In this document: one piece after another, positions 28,632 through 37,146 of the stretch
Numbering within the stretch: position 1 is the stretch's first letter
How the letters are laid out: every line of letters starts with the position of its first letter
Origin: Kiritimatiellia bacterium
Lineage (GTDB): Bacteria; Verrucomicrobiota; Kiritimatiellia; CAIVKH01
Direction of reading: 5' to 3'
Assembly: GCA_025054615.1 (NCBI GenBank)
Contig: JANWZO010000004.1
Location: 108,982 to 161,564, forward strand
DNA length: 52,583 nucleotides
The notes under the pieces: generated by a model
What the model saw: the letters and a program-made list of their open reading frames with translations, nothing else
Told to the model about the DNA's origin: nothing
The model's database searches: none
Position numbers and translations under genes: made by a program

Positions 28632-29416
28632 GCCTGAAACTCCTTTATAAAGACTAACAGCACATCACGTTCCGTTCGTCCAGAGTTTTGGTAGGGTTCA
28701 TCGGCGAAATGATTTGGGGAATCCTCTTCGGGGCGATGTCGTTCGCCAGGGCGGTCGGCGGCTGCCGCAAGCGCGAGGGAGCGAGCCCAGACCCTTCCCC
28801 ACTCTTCAGCCGAAGCCGTCGGTCTAATTCACGGAGCATCTCCGGCAGGCGAGCGACGAGGACGCGTGGAGCCGCTTTCATGACCTTTTCGAGCACCCAG
28901 TCAATGGTGAACAAGTTTTTCACGACGCATTCGATCGGCAACTAGTTGATCGGGGCCCTGGCAGCTTTTGACCTGGCCGAGTTCGTTCTGAATGCCGGGC
29001 AGAGGGAAGAGGGGAATCCAAAAGTCAATCTTTCGTCCGCTCATCTTTCCACAAGCGATTCGCAGGCATCCGGCTCGCGCGGAGATCGATGGGGCACGGA
29101 ATAGGTCCTGTGCGAAACTGATATGATTCCTTGTCGGTTGCAGGCAGTACGTCATTCTCGACAGCGCGGTGCCGCGGTGCGGACCGTACCCGCCATAATC
29201 GCGTAGATGCACCCCTTCGGCGACCCGCGGTCAATAACTGGACTTACTTGTGATGCGGGGATGGTGGATTCGCGTTGGAACGCTCTCGAGTCCCGGTGAT
29301 TTATTTTGGATGTCGATTTGGACAAGGCGATGATGCCTCTTCGCGTGTAGGCCGGGTCGCATCCAGCCTTACTAATGGAATAACCTGAGATATTTACGAC
29401 CCTGAGGACCCGGCTG
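28632..29416. other. 785-bp region without a convincing gene
   Basis: Between ilvD and the PfkB kinase no frame shows clear family similarity, a good ribosome-binding site and consistent coding character together. Minus-strand frames at 28654-28941, 28901-29212 and 29152-29427 are short. Fragments such as GVHLRDYGGYGPHRGTA and DVLPATDKESYQFRTG, read in different frames around 29060-29210, hint at a decayed gene with frameshifts. No repeat, terminator or RNA structure was recognised. Confidence 0.5.
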
Positions 29417-30346
29417 TCAGGCCCCAATCATCCTACGAAACAGTCTGGCCCGCTTCTCAACATCCGCGCGTTTGATCCGGGCGAGGCGGTCGAGGCTGAA
29501 TTCCTCAACGCCAAAGGATGCGACGACGCTACCATACATCATGGCGCGGCGTATCGCGCGCTCATTGACTACGCGGTTCCTCGCGAGCGCGCCCAAAAAA
29601 CCGCCGGCGAAGGTGTCGCCTGCGCCGGTTGGATCCTTGACGTCCTCCAGCAGGAATGCCGGCATCAGAACGATCGATTTGCGCGTGAACAGAATGCTGC
29701 CGTGTTCGCCCTTTTTGATGCACACGTAAGACGGGCCCATCTCCAGCAGATGGCGCGCCGCCTTGACGAGCGCGTGCCGCCCAGTCAGATGGCGGGCCTC
29801 CGACTCATTGAGCGTCAGCATGTCAACCCGGCCAATGGCCCGGATCAGTTCCTCGCGTGCCGTGTTAATCCACAGGTCCATTGTATCCAGCATGACGAAG
29901 CGGGGTTTTTGCACCTGTTGAAGCACATGGAGCTGCAACGAGGGCGAGATGTTCGCCAGAAATAAAAAAGGGGCCCGTCGGTAACGCTGCGGCAGCTCTG
30001 GCGAAAAATTGGCGAATACATTCAATTCGGTGCTGATCGTGCGGCGGATGTCCATGTTGGCCTCATAGACGCCGCTCCATCGGAATGTTTCACCCGGCAC
30101 GATTTGAAGACCCTCGGTGTCGATGCCGAATTTTCTAAAGAGTTGCAGGTATGCGGTTGGAAAATCCGTGCCGACCACCCCCACCATGCCAACGCGCGCG
30201 AAAAAGGAGGCCGCCGCGCAGGCATAACTTGCCGACCCGCCCAGGACGTGCTCGCGACGGTCGACCGGCGTCTCGACCGTGTCGATGCCGACCGAGCCCA
30301 CGACTACGACATCGATGGGGTCTGAGTTGCGTGCGCGGGTGGTCAA
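29417..30346 (-). CDS. PfkB-family sugar kinase
   Basis: A 309-residue ribokinase-fold kinase. The N-terminal substrate segment is DVVVVGSVGIDTVETP, GGSASYACAAASFFA follows, and the catalytic anion-hole motif DPTGAGDTFAGGFLGAL is near residue 235. The start is best placed at the TTG at 30344-30346: GGAGG lies about 7 nt upstream and the TTG overlaps the TGA of the SIS gene (TTGA), so the two are coupled. Next to a phosphoheptose-isomerase-like gene, a heptose-7-phosphate kinase (HldA-like) role is possible, but adenosine- or other sugar-kinase activity cannot be excluded. Confidence 0.88.
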   Translation of the reverse strand: MTTRARNSDPIDVVVVGSVGIDTVETPVDRREHVLGGSASYACAAASFFARVGMVGVVGTDFPTAYLQLFRKFGIDTEGLQIVPGETFRWSGVYEANMDIRRTISTELNVFANFSPELPQRYRRAPFLFLANISPSLQLHVLQQVQKPRFVMLDTMDLWINTAREELIRAIGRVDMLTLNESEARHLTGRHALVKAARHLLEMGPSYVCIKKGEHGSILFTRKSIVLMPAFLLEDVKDPTGAGDTFAGGFLGALARNRVVNERAIRRAMMYGSVVASFGVEEFSLDRLARIKRADVEKRARLFRRMIGA

Positions 30347-30915
30347 GGCCCGGCCTCCATCAGCTCTTCTAGCCGCTCGCATAGAGCGTGGTAGAGCAGC
30401 AGGTGGCCCTCCTGGATGCGCGGCGTCGATTTCGTGCAGGAGATGTTGAGCGGAATGTCCGCGAGGGTTATGAGATCGCCCCCCGTGCCGCCGGTCATCG
30501 TCACGACCGTCAGGCCAATCTCCCGGGCCGCGCGAGCCGCGCGGATCACGTTGGCGGCGCGGCCACTGGTGGAAATCGCCAACAACACATCTCCGGCACG
30601 GCCGAGGGCGCGCACCTGTTTTTCAAAGATCAGCTCGAAGCTGTAATCGTTGCCAATCGCGGTGAGGATCGAGGTGTCGGTGGTGAGCGCGACGGCGGCA
30701 TAGGGGGCTCTTTCGCGCAGAAACCGGTTTACCAGTTCCCCCGCGATGTGCTGCGCGTCGGCCGCGCTTCCGCCATTTCCGCAGATCAGGACTTTTCCAC
30801 CGACCTTCAAGCGACCCGCGAGCAATTCAGCGGTCCGTTCCACGTCCGGACGGAGGCGATTGATGACCTCGTCCAGCACGGCAAGGTGGTCGGCCGCCAC
30901 AGCATCCCAATTCAT
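30343..30915 (-). CDS. gmhA: SIS-domain phosphoheptose isomerase-like protein
   Basis: A 190-residue SIS-domain isomerase. GmhA converts sedoheptulose 7-phosphate to D-glycero-manno-heptose 7-phosphate for lipopolysaccharide core sugars. Family segments are KVLICGNGGSAADAQHIAGELV near residue 41, the substrate loop ISTSGRAANVIRAA near 114, and the C-terminal IQEGHLLLYHALCERLE helix carrying the conserved His. GAGGAG lies about 8 nt upstream of the ATG. It is coupled to the PfkB kinase downstream and follows amaP by about 10 bp, at the end of the acc-asp23 unit. Confidence 0.92.
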   Translation of the reverse strand: MNWDAVAADHLAVLDEVINRLRPDVERTAELLAGRLKVGGKVLICGNGGSAADAQHIAGELVNRFLRERAPYAAVALTTDTSILTAIGNDYSFELIFEKQVRALGRAGDVLLAISTSGRAANVIRAARAAREIGLTVVTMTGGTGGDLITLADIPLNISCTKSTPRIQEGHLLLYHALCERLEELMEAGP

Positions 30916-30925
30916 GCGCCGCTCC

Positions 30926-31489
30926 TCAGGTTGCGAACGTGTCCGCGCGGTCCGTAAGGACCGGCTCCGGAGCGGGCTTGTCGGTGATTTCCTGCACGCG
31001 CACGCGAACCTCTCCGATGTCGGACAGGCCCACCTTTTCGCGAAGCACCGTCCGCGCGCGCTCCTGTAGCATCCGGCACAATTCCGGAATCTGGGCGCCA
31101 GCCTTTACCTTGACGTCCATCTGCACGTCCACGGTACCATTCCGGACCGAGAGGGTGGATTTGAGGTCGTCGATAGAAGCAAATTCCTGAGCGAGGCGCC
31201 CGAGGAAATCCTCGACTGCTCGCAGGCTGATGCTGACGGAGCTTCCCTCGATGTCGTAGGCGATGTACTGGGCCTTTCGGGGCAGCGGAATGGCGGTGAC
31301 GACGTAGAGCACGAGCAAGAGCGCAAGGCCCAGGCCCGCGGCAGCTGCCGAGATCCGCGCCTGCTTCAGCGATTCCACGAAGGCCAACCACGCCTCCGCG
31401 CCTTCGAAAACGCGCGCCAGGACAAAGATCGATGCGGCAAACAGGACCGCGAAAAGAATCAGCCCGATCAGAATATGAATTACCTTCAC
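30926..31489 (-). CDS. amaP: AmaP-like alkaline shock membrane anchor protein
   Basis: A 187-residue protein with two N-terminal membrane helices (IHILIGLILFAVLFAASIFVLA, residues about 4-25, and AAAGLGLALLLVLYVVTAIPL near 50-70) and a soluble domain resembling the Asp23 fold (DLKSTLSVRNGTVDVQMDVKV). AmaP anchors Asp23 to the membrane in Gram-positive bacteria. Here its start overlaps the Asp23 gene's stop by 4 nt, the expected partner arrangement. Finding it in an organism with outer-membrane genes is less usual. Confidence 0.85.
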   Translation of the reverse strand: MKVIHILIGLILFAVLFAASIFVLARVFEGAEAWLAFVESLKQARISAAAAGLGLALLLVLYVVTAIPLPRKAQYIAYDIEGSSVSISLRAVEDFLGRLAQEFASIDDLKSTLSVRNGTVDVQMDVKVKAGAQIPELCRMLQERARTVLREKVGLSDIGEVRVRVQEITDKPAPEPVLTDRADTFAT

Positions 31490-31941
31490 GCCTGCGATTC
31501 CTCCTCGCGCGTCTGGGCCGGCGGCGGAACGCGGATGCCCTGCACGATGATATTTACCGCACGCACCGGCTTGCCCGTCATCTGTTCGACCGCCTTGCGG
31601 ATTTCATTCTGCAGTTGCCAGGCCACGTGCGGAATGCGAACGCCGAACGCCAGGATGACGTGGACGTCGATGACCACGGACGAATCCTCGAATTCAACCC
31701 GTACGCCTCGATCGGCGCTTTTTTTCCCGATCATCCCCGCCAAGCCGTCCACCAGCCCGCCGGACAAATCCACAACCCCGTCGATTTTCAGTGCCGCGAC
31801 GCGCGCGATGGTGGCAATGACGCTGTTGTGAATCTGGACGGTTCCCAGCTCATTCGCATTCTCGACATGTTCTCCGAGAAGATCGGGATGGTCGGCTGAT
31901 ACATGGGAATCGGCCGTTTTGGGGTGCGCGACGTTTGCCAT
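31486..31941 (-). CDS. Asp23/Gls24 family envelope stress protein
   Basis: A 151-residue cytoplasmic protein of the Asp23 family, with GTVQIHNSVIATIARVAALKIDGVVDLSGG near residues 34-63 split here as the family's N-terminal strand-helix, then VVIDVHVILAFGVRIP and NIIVQGIRV. The ATG at 31939-31941 (MANVAH) is chosen because GGAGG lies 8 nt upstream; a GTG 15 nt earlier is also in frame. It follows accC directly and overlaps amaP by 4 nt. In Bacillus, the accBC-linked paralogue YqhY is connected with acetyl-CoA carboxylase control, so a similar link is plausible. Confidence 0.9.
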   Translation of the reverse strand: MANVAHPKTADSHVSADHPDLLGEHVENANELGTVQIHNSVIATIARVAALKIDGVVDLSGGLVDGLAGMIGKKSADRGVRVEFEDSSVVIDVHVILAFGVRIPHVAWQLQNEIRKAVEQMTGKPVRAVNIIVQGIRVPPPAQTREEESQA

Positions 31942-31956
31942 CGTCCTGTCCTCCAC

Positions 31957-33324
31957 TTACGGGTTGTTCATCAGAAAGCTTTCCTTCATGAAATTCTCCA
32001 GGAAGGTCGTCGTGTATTCGCCGCGCTGAAACCGCGCGTCCGCCAGGAGCGCGAGCCCAACGGGCACGGTGGTCGAGACCCCTTCGATCACGAATTCGGA
32101 CAACGCGCGGTTCAGCCGCGCAAGCGCCTTCGGCCGGTCCTCCGCCGTGACGATGATTTTGCCAATCATGCTGTCGTAGTGCGGAGGAATTTCATACCCC
32201 GAGTAGACGTGAGAGTCCACCCGCACGCCAATCCCGCCCGGCATGTGCACAAACTGGACCCGCCCCGGCGAGGGCGCGAAATCGCGATAGGGATTTTCCG
32301 CGTTCACCCGAAATTCAATGGCATGCCCGCGCGGCTTGATGTCGGACTGCTGAAACGACAATTTTTCCCCCGCAGCGATCCGAATCTGTTCCTTGATGAG
32401 GTCGATGCCGGTAATCTGCTCGGTGACGGGGTGCTCAACCTGGATGCGCGTGTTCATCTCCATGAAATAGAACTCGCGCGTCTGAACGTCGAACAGGAAC
32501 TCGATGGTGCCCGCATTCTGGTACTCCACCGCCTCCACGGCGCGGAGCGCCGCTCGGCCCAGTCGCTCGCGAAGCTCGTGATCGATCACGGGGGAGAGCG
32601 CCTCCTCAACCAGCTTCTGGTGGCGCCTCTGGATGGAACAATCGCGTTCGCACAGATGGCAGGCGTTGCCGTGCTGGTCCGCAATCACCTGGATTTCAAT
32701 GTGGCGCGCTTGGTCCACGAATTTTTCAATGTACACCTCGGGGTTCGAAAAGGCCCGTTCCGCCTCGGAACTCGCCATCATGAACCCCTGGACGACGCTG
32801 ACGTCATTCCGCGCAACGCGCATCCCCTTGCCCCCACCGCCGGCGACGGCCTTGATCAGTACGGGATATCCGATCTGCTGCGCAACGCGCACCGCCTCTT
32901 CCTTCGTCCTCACAACCCCCTCGCTGCCGGGCGCGACCGGCACGCCGGCCTTGCGCATCGTCTCGCGCGCGACCGATTTGTTGCCCATCAGCCGTATGCT
33001 CTGGGGCGAGGGGCCGATGAAGTGGATGTTGCAATTCCGGCAAATTTCGGCGAAGTGGGCATTTTCCGCCAGAAATCCGTACCCGGGGTGAATGGCGTCG
33101 ACGTCTGCCACCTCCGCCGCGCTGATGATGTTTGCGATCTTGAGGTAGCTGTCTTTGGCCGGCGGCGGGCCAATGCAAATCGCCTCATCGGCCATCTGGA
33201 CATGGAGCGAACGCGCGTCCGCCGTGGAATAAACGGCCACGGATTTGATCCCCAGCTCCTTGCAGGCGCGAATGATGCGGACAGCAATTTCGCCCCGATT
33301 GGCAATCAAAATGCGTTCAAACAT
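31957..33324 (-). CDS. accC: Biotin carboxylase subunit of acetyl-CoA carboxylase
   Basis: A 455-residue ATP-grasp enzyme that carboxylates the biotin on AccB, the first half-reaction of fatty acid synthesis. The biotin carboxylase N-domain reads FERILIANRGEIAVRIIRAC, the ATP-grasp glycine loop is KAVAGGGGKGMRVARN near residue 157, with metal and catalytic residues in MEMNTRIQVEHPVTE near 286-300 and KIIVTAEDRPKALA near the end. It follows accB by 9 bp, and the start is the ATG at 33322-33324. Length and motifs are fully typical. Confidence 0.97.
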   Translation of the reverse strand: MFERILIANRGEIAVRIIRACKELGIKSVAVYSTADARSLHVQMADEAICIGPPPAKDSYLKIANIISAAEVADVDAIHPGYGFLAENAHFAEICRNCNIHFIGPSPQSIRLMGNKSVARETMRKAGVPVAPGSEGVVRTKEEAVRVAQQIGYPVLIKAVAGGGGKGMRVARNDVSVVQGFMMASSEAERAFSNPEVYIEKFVDQARHIEIQVIADQHGNACHLCERDCSIQRRHQKLVEEALSPVIDHELRERLGRAALRAVEAVEYQNAGTIEFLFDVQTREFYFMEMNTRIQVEHPVTEQITGIDLIKEQIRIAAGEKLSFQQSDIKPRGHAIEFRVNAENPYRDFAPSPGRVQFVHMPGGIGVRVDSHVYSGYEIPPHYDSMIGKIIVTAEDRPKALARLNRALSEFVIEGVSTTVPVGLALLADARFQRGEYTTTFLENFMKESFLMNNP

Positions 33325-33333
33325 GGCAACTCG

Positions 33334-33834
33334 TCAGCGGGGTTCGACCAGAAACAGAGGTTGCCCGAATTCCACAGGGGTAGCGTTCTCGACCAGAATC
33401 TTTCGCACGACCCCCTTCACTTCCGCCTTGATCTCATTCATCACCTTCATGGCCTCAATGATGCAGACGACGCTATCTTCCTCGATCTCTTTGCCAACAG
33501 AGACAAAGGGCTCCGCTTCCGGCGAGGGCGCCCGATAGAAGGTTCCGACCATAGGCGACTTAATTTCGACAAGATTGCTGGGCGCCTCAGCCGGGGCAGC
33601 CGCAGGAGTGGGGGCCGGGGCGGAAGCCGCTGGGGCCGGAGCGGCCTGAGGCAGGGCCGCTGGCTGAATCGCAGGCGCCCCTTGCGGCGTCACCGGCGCC
33701 GCCAAAACCACGTGCGGTTCGCCGCCGAGCCGGCGTTTCAACGTCAGGCGGAATCCCTGCTCCGCCAGCTCAAATTCCGAAATATCATTCTCCTTCATCA
33801 ACTCGAGGATTCGTTTGATATCCTTGATGTCCAT
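33334..33834 (-). CDS. accB: Biotin carboxyl carrier protein of acetyl-CoA carboxylase
   Basis: A 166-residue protein with an N-terminal helix region (residues 1-35), a Pro/Ala linker (residues about 50-85), and a C-terminal biotinyl domain. The biotinylated lysine lies in IIEAMKVMNEI near residue 132, followed by VEFGQPLFLVEPR at the C-terminus. GGAGGT lies 6 nt before the ATG. It is first in the accB-accC-asp23-amaP-gmhA-pfkB order. The carboxyltransferase genes accA and accD are not in this window. Confidence 0.97.
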   Translation of the reverse strand: MDIKDIKRILELMKENDISEFELAEQGFRLTLKRRLGGEPHVVLAAPVTPQGAPAIQPAALPQAAPAPAASAPAPTPAAAPAEAPSNLVEIKSPMVGTFYRAPSPEAEPFVSVGKEIEEDSVVCIIEAMKVMNEIKAEVKGVVRKILVENATPVEFGQPLFLVEPR

Positions 33835-33992
33835 CGGACTACCTCCCTTTGCTCATCCGGGCGGCGCGAACGCCCCTCGGCAGCCATGAATGGGAACATA
33901 TCAGCCGGTCCGACCATTTGTCACGCCGGAGAAATGGGATTTTGCCGGCTCAATTCGGACGGGCCGCGGGCAATCGAACCGCTTAAGCCCGT

Positions 33993-35000
33993 TCAAATGC
34001 CGGTTCGGACCATAGCGTCAAATACAATGAGTGGCCTCAAATTCGAGTTTAGCCGCATCCGCGCCTCGTCCACGGCCCGTATCCGTTGTTGGAGTTCCGC
34101 CACCGATACGGCCTGCGCCTGCCGGCCCAGAACGTCCGCCCGATTCGGAAAATGCAGAGATTCGGCCGGCGCTCCAAGCTTTACGGCCAGAATGTCGCGC
34201 TGCCACAACTGAATGGTTTTGAGGATTCCATCGCGCTCTTTCGCGAGTTTCGCGGCGAGACGCGCCTCCCGCACCTCCCGGCTGACGGATTCCCGCTCGT
34301 CCTCCGTCCGTTCACGATCTAGCTCGCCGGTCTGACTTGAATGGTCACCCCCTTCCTCCCCTGTTTCTTCATCCAGATTTTGCTCGATCGACTCGATCAG
34401 TTTTTGAAGGCGTCCCGCCCGCGCAAGCGCCGTGATCGAACCACGCGGACCGGTTTCCGCCAGCCATTCCTCCAGCGCCGACCGCCACGAAGCGATCGGC
34501 GGGGTCTCCGGCTCGCCAAGGTTGACTCGGAAACAGCGGGAGACGATCGTCGGCAAAAGCGACTGCGGCTGGTCGGTGACGAGCAATAGAACGGTATCCC
34601 CTGGTGGCTCCTCCAGCGTCTTCAACAACGCGTTCATCGCCTCCGGATTCATCCGGTCCGCCGATAGAATGACACCGACCTTCCTCGATCCCGAATAGGG
34701 CGCGCGCACCGTAAACTGGATCAATTCTCTAATTTGATCGACCGAAATGATCCTGGTTTTCCTGGCGGGCTCGAGCCAGAGCAGGTCCGGGTGCTCTCGA
34801 CGGGCGACGGCCGCACAAGTGGGGCAGGTCTCGCATGCCGGTTGCTCGGCAGGACAGAGGGAAATCTTCGCTATCGTCTCTGCCAAGGACAGGCCGCGCC
34901 CCTCGGGAGACCCCACGATGAGGATCGACATTGCACTCCGATTCAGGAGCAGCATCCGGCGGATCGGCTCGAGGGCCGGAATCTCCTCAGCGCAGAACAT
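33993..35000 (-). CDS. holB: DNA polymerase III delta prime subunit
   Basis: A 335-residue AAA+ clamp-loader subunit. The N-terminal segment EEIPALEPIRRMLLLNRSAM is followed by a changed P-loop (GSPEGRGLS, no lysine), expected because delta prime does not hydrolyse ATP. A four-cysteine zinc module (CPAEQPACETCPTC) is near residue 48, NALLKTLEEPPGDTVLLLVT near 118, and the arginine-finger SRC motif (IVSRCFRV) near 147. The start at 34998-35000 has GGGAGG about 9 nt upstream and overlaps tmk by 14 nt; a start at 34931 would remove the first helix. The C-terminal third is diverged and acid-rich. Confidence 0.88.
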   Translation of the reverse strand: MFCAEEIPALEPIRRMLLLNRSAMSILIVGSPEGRGLSLAETIAKISLCPAEQPACETCPTCAAVARREHPDLLWLEPARKTRIISVDQIRELIQFTVRAPYSGSRKVGVILSADRMNPEAMNALLKTLEEPPGDTVLLLVTDQPQSLLPTIVSRCFRVNLGEPETPPIASWRSALEEWLAETGPRGSITALARAGRLQKLIESIEQNLDEETGEEGGDHSSQTGELDRERTEDERESVSREVREARLAAKLAKERDGILKTIQLWQRDILAVKLGAPAESLHFPNRADVLGRQAQAVSVAELQQRIRAVDEARMRLNSNLRPLIVFDAMVRTGI

Positions 35001-35628
35001 CCTGGACGGCCTCCCAAACTTCGACCGCCACCTGCTCAGGATCCCGTGAGGCGTCGATCCGTCGGAACCGACGCGGGTTTTCGCGGGCCAACTGCAGATA
35101 GCCCTCGCGTACGCGCTCATGGAACGCCAGCTCTTCCCGCTCGATGCGGTCAACCCCCTCAAACAGATCCTGTTGCCGACTTCGGACCCTTTCAAAGCCA
35201 AGGGCGACGGGAATGTCGAGAAGCAGCGTCAGGTCCGGCTCCGCGCCATCAACGGCCAGGGCTCGGATCGTCTGCAAGGCATCCATCGGAAGGCCGCGCC
35301 CAAAACCCTGATACGCTGTGGTTGAGTCGGCAAATCGGTCGCAAACGACCACCGCGCCCCGTTCAAGGGCCGGTAAAATCACCCTGCGAACCAGTTGCGC
35401 GCGGCTGGCCGCGAAGAGAAAAAGCTCGGTTTCGTGCGCCAACGGTTCGCCCGCCTCATCATGCTGCAGGATTCTACGGATCGCCTCACCGGTGGGCGTC
35501 CCGCCCGGTTCCCGAACATGAACCACCTCAGCGCCCATTTCTCGGAGCCGCGCCACCAGACGACGGGCCTGCGTGGACTTGCCGCTGCCCTCGGGGCCTT
35601 CAAACGTAATGAATCGGCCGGTCCTCAT
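34987..35628 (-). CDS. tmk: Thymidylate kinase
   Basis: The enzyme phosphorylates dTMP to dTDP for DNA synthesis. The 213-residue protein shows the P-loop FEGPEGSGKSTQ near residue 9, the substrate motif VREPGGTPTGE near 38, the DRF motif VVCDRFADSTTAYQG near 94, and the LID-region segment EGVDRIEREE near 155. Its start overlaps cysS by 4 nt (ATGA) and its end overlaps holB by 14 nt; tmk followed by holB is a common bacterial pairing. Length is normal. Confidence 0.96.
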   Translation of the reverse strand: MRTGRFITFEGPEGSGKSTQARRLVARLREMGAEVVHVREPGGTPTGEAIRRILQHDEAGEPLAHETELFLFAASRAQLVRRVILPALERGAVVVCDRFADSTTAYQGFGRGLPMDALQTIRALAVDGAEPDLTLLLDIPVALGFERVRSRQQDLFEGVDRIEREELAFHERVREGYLQLARENPRRFRRIDASRDPEQVAVEVWEAVQDVLR

Positions 35629-37025
35629 GTCGCGCGCCGCAGTTTCGGTCCCTGCGGAGTATCCTGGACCACCCAGCCGCGCCGTATGATCTCATTTCGG
35701 AGTCGATCGGACTCCGCCCAATTTTTGGCGGCGCGCGCGGCTTGGCGGCGCTCGACCAATTCGAGGACCTCAGCATCGGGAGCCGCCTCCGACGGCGTGA
35801 GCACCCCCAGAACGCGGTCCAGATCGGCCAGCATCTCCAGGGTCGCCGCGGCCGCATCCGGCGAGACAGAGCCTTCATCCAGAGCCTTGTTTCCCGCGCG
35901 CAGGAGGTCGAACAGCGCGGCGAGCGCACCAGAGATATTTAGGTCGTCATCCATGGCCGCCCGAAAGGCTTCGCGGCCCTCTACGGCCCACGCCGGCAGC
36001 GGCCCGGCGGCTGCCCGGCCCGCCCGATCGCGAAGACGAGCAGTGAACTCATCCACGCGCTGGAGTGCGGCTCGAGCGGCATGCAACCCCTCGCGGGTGA
36101 AATTCAGCGTCTGGCGGTAATGGGTCGCCAGAAGCTGATAGCGAATCTCGCGGCCGGAAAATCCCTCCCGCAGCAGGTCATCCAGCGTCAGAAAATTACC
36201 GAGCGACTTCGACATCTTTCGGCCATCGACGATCAAATGCGCGCAGTGCAGCCAGTACCGGACAAACGGCTGTCCCGTGACCGACTCGCTCTGCGCGATT
36301 TCGCACTCGTGATGGGGAAAAATGTTATCGACCCCTCCACAATGGATATCGAAACTCGGGCCCAGATACCGAATGCTCATGGCAGAGCACTCGATGTGCC
36401 AGCCCGGCCGCCCGCGCCCCCACGGCGAATCCCACCAGACATCGCCGTCCTTCTCCGACCACGCCTTCCACAACGCAAAATCGGCGGCATCCTCCTTGTC
36501 GAATTCATCTTGCGCCACCCGCGCGCCGGGCCGCAGTCCGGCGCGATCCAGCCGCGCGAGCGCGCCATACTTCGGAAATTTCTGGATGCTGAAATAGACC
36601 GACCCGTCGTCGGATCGATAGGCGATGCCCTTCTCCATCAGGACCCGGATCATCTCGATCATTTCCGGGATGTGGTCTGTGGCAGCGGGGTAGTGCTCCG
36701 CCCGTTCGATTCCCAAGACAGCGATGTCCTGGAAAAACGCGTCGATATATCTCTTCGTGAACTCTTTGAGGGGAATCTTCTCTTCGATCGATGCGCGAAT
36801 CGTTTTGTCGTCGACGTCCGTGAGATTCATCACCTGGACGACCTGAAAGCCTGACCATTTCAGGTGGCGGCGTAACAGGTCCTCAAACATATAGGCGCGG
36901 AAGTTGCCAATATGCGCCCGGTTGTAAACGGTAGGCCCGCAGGTATACATCCGGACGCGACCGGGTTCGATCGGCTCGAACGTTTCCAACGCACGCGACA
37001 GCGTGTTGAAAAGACGAAGGGGCAT
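35625..37025 (-). CDS. cysS: Cysteinyl-tRNA synthetase
   Basis: A class I synthetase of about 466 residues that charges tRNA-Cys. It has MYTCGPTVYNRAHIGNFRA (zinc cysteine and HIGN motif) near residue 26, zinc ligands in IHCGGVDNIFPHHECE near 225, and the KMSKSLGNF loop near 263. The ATG at 37023-37025 (MPLRLFNTL) fits family starts better than an upstream frame extension to 37061. There is no Shine-Dalgarno sequence and a promoter-like pair sits just upstream, so the transcript may be leaderless. It heads the cysS-tmk-holB unit. Confidence 0.96.
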   Translation of the reverse strand: MPLRLFNTLSRALETFEPIEPGRVRMYTCGPTVYNRAHIGNFRAYMFEDLLRRHLKWSGFQVVQVMNLTDVDDKTIRASIEEKIPLKEFTKRYIDAFFQDIAVLGIERAEHYPAATDHIPEMIEMIRVLMEKGIAYRSDDGSVYFSIQKFPKYGALARLDRAGLRPGARVAQDEFDKEDAADFALWKAWSEKDGDVWWDSPWGRGRPGWHIECSAMSIRYLGPSFDIHCGGVDNIFPHHECEIAQSESVTGQPFVRYWLHCAHLIVDGRKMSKSLGNFLTLDDLLREGFSGREIRYQLLATHYRQTLNFTREGLHAARAALQRVDEFTARLRDRAGRAAAGPLPAWAVEGREAFRAAMDDDLNISGALAALFDLLRAGNKALDEGSVSPDAAAATLEMLADLDRVLGVLTPSEAAPDAEVLELVERRQAARAAKNWAESDRLRNEIIRRGWVVQDTPQGPKLRRAT

Positions 37026-37033
37026 ATCGGGCG

Positions 37034-37061
37034 AGTATAGTTTCTTCACCCACCCCGGCAA
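37034..37061 (-). promoter_or_regulatory. Putative promoter of cysS
   Basis: Minus-strand TTGCCG (37056-37061) and TATACT (37034-37039) are separated by 16 bp. A start of transcription 6-8 nt past the -10 would be at about 37027, only 2-3 nt before the cysS ATG. Confidence 0.45.
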
Positions 37062-37146
37062 TGGCGGATTCGACGTCGCGGCCTAACTGCCTGTCCTTTT
37101 TGTCCGTGGACACGTGCGGAGACTTAGCGCATGCTGCAATCGATTC

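Noticed and set aside
28654-28941. 95-codon minus-strand hypothetical gene
   Set aside because: No ribosome-binding site, no recognised domain, and an opposing frame is equally open.
31903-34212. 769-codon plus-strand frame opposite accC and accB
   Set aside because: Antisense shadow of AccC and AccB, both with complete motifs.
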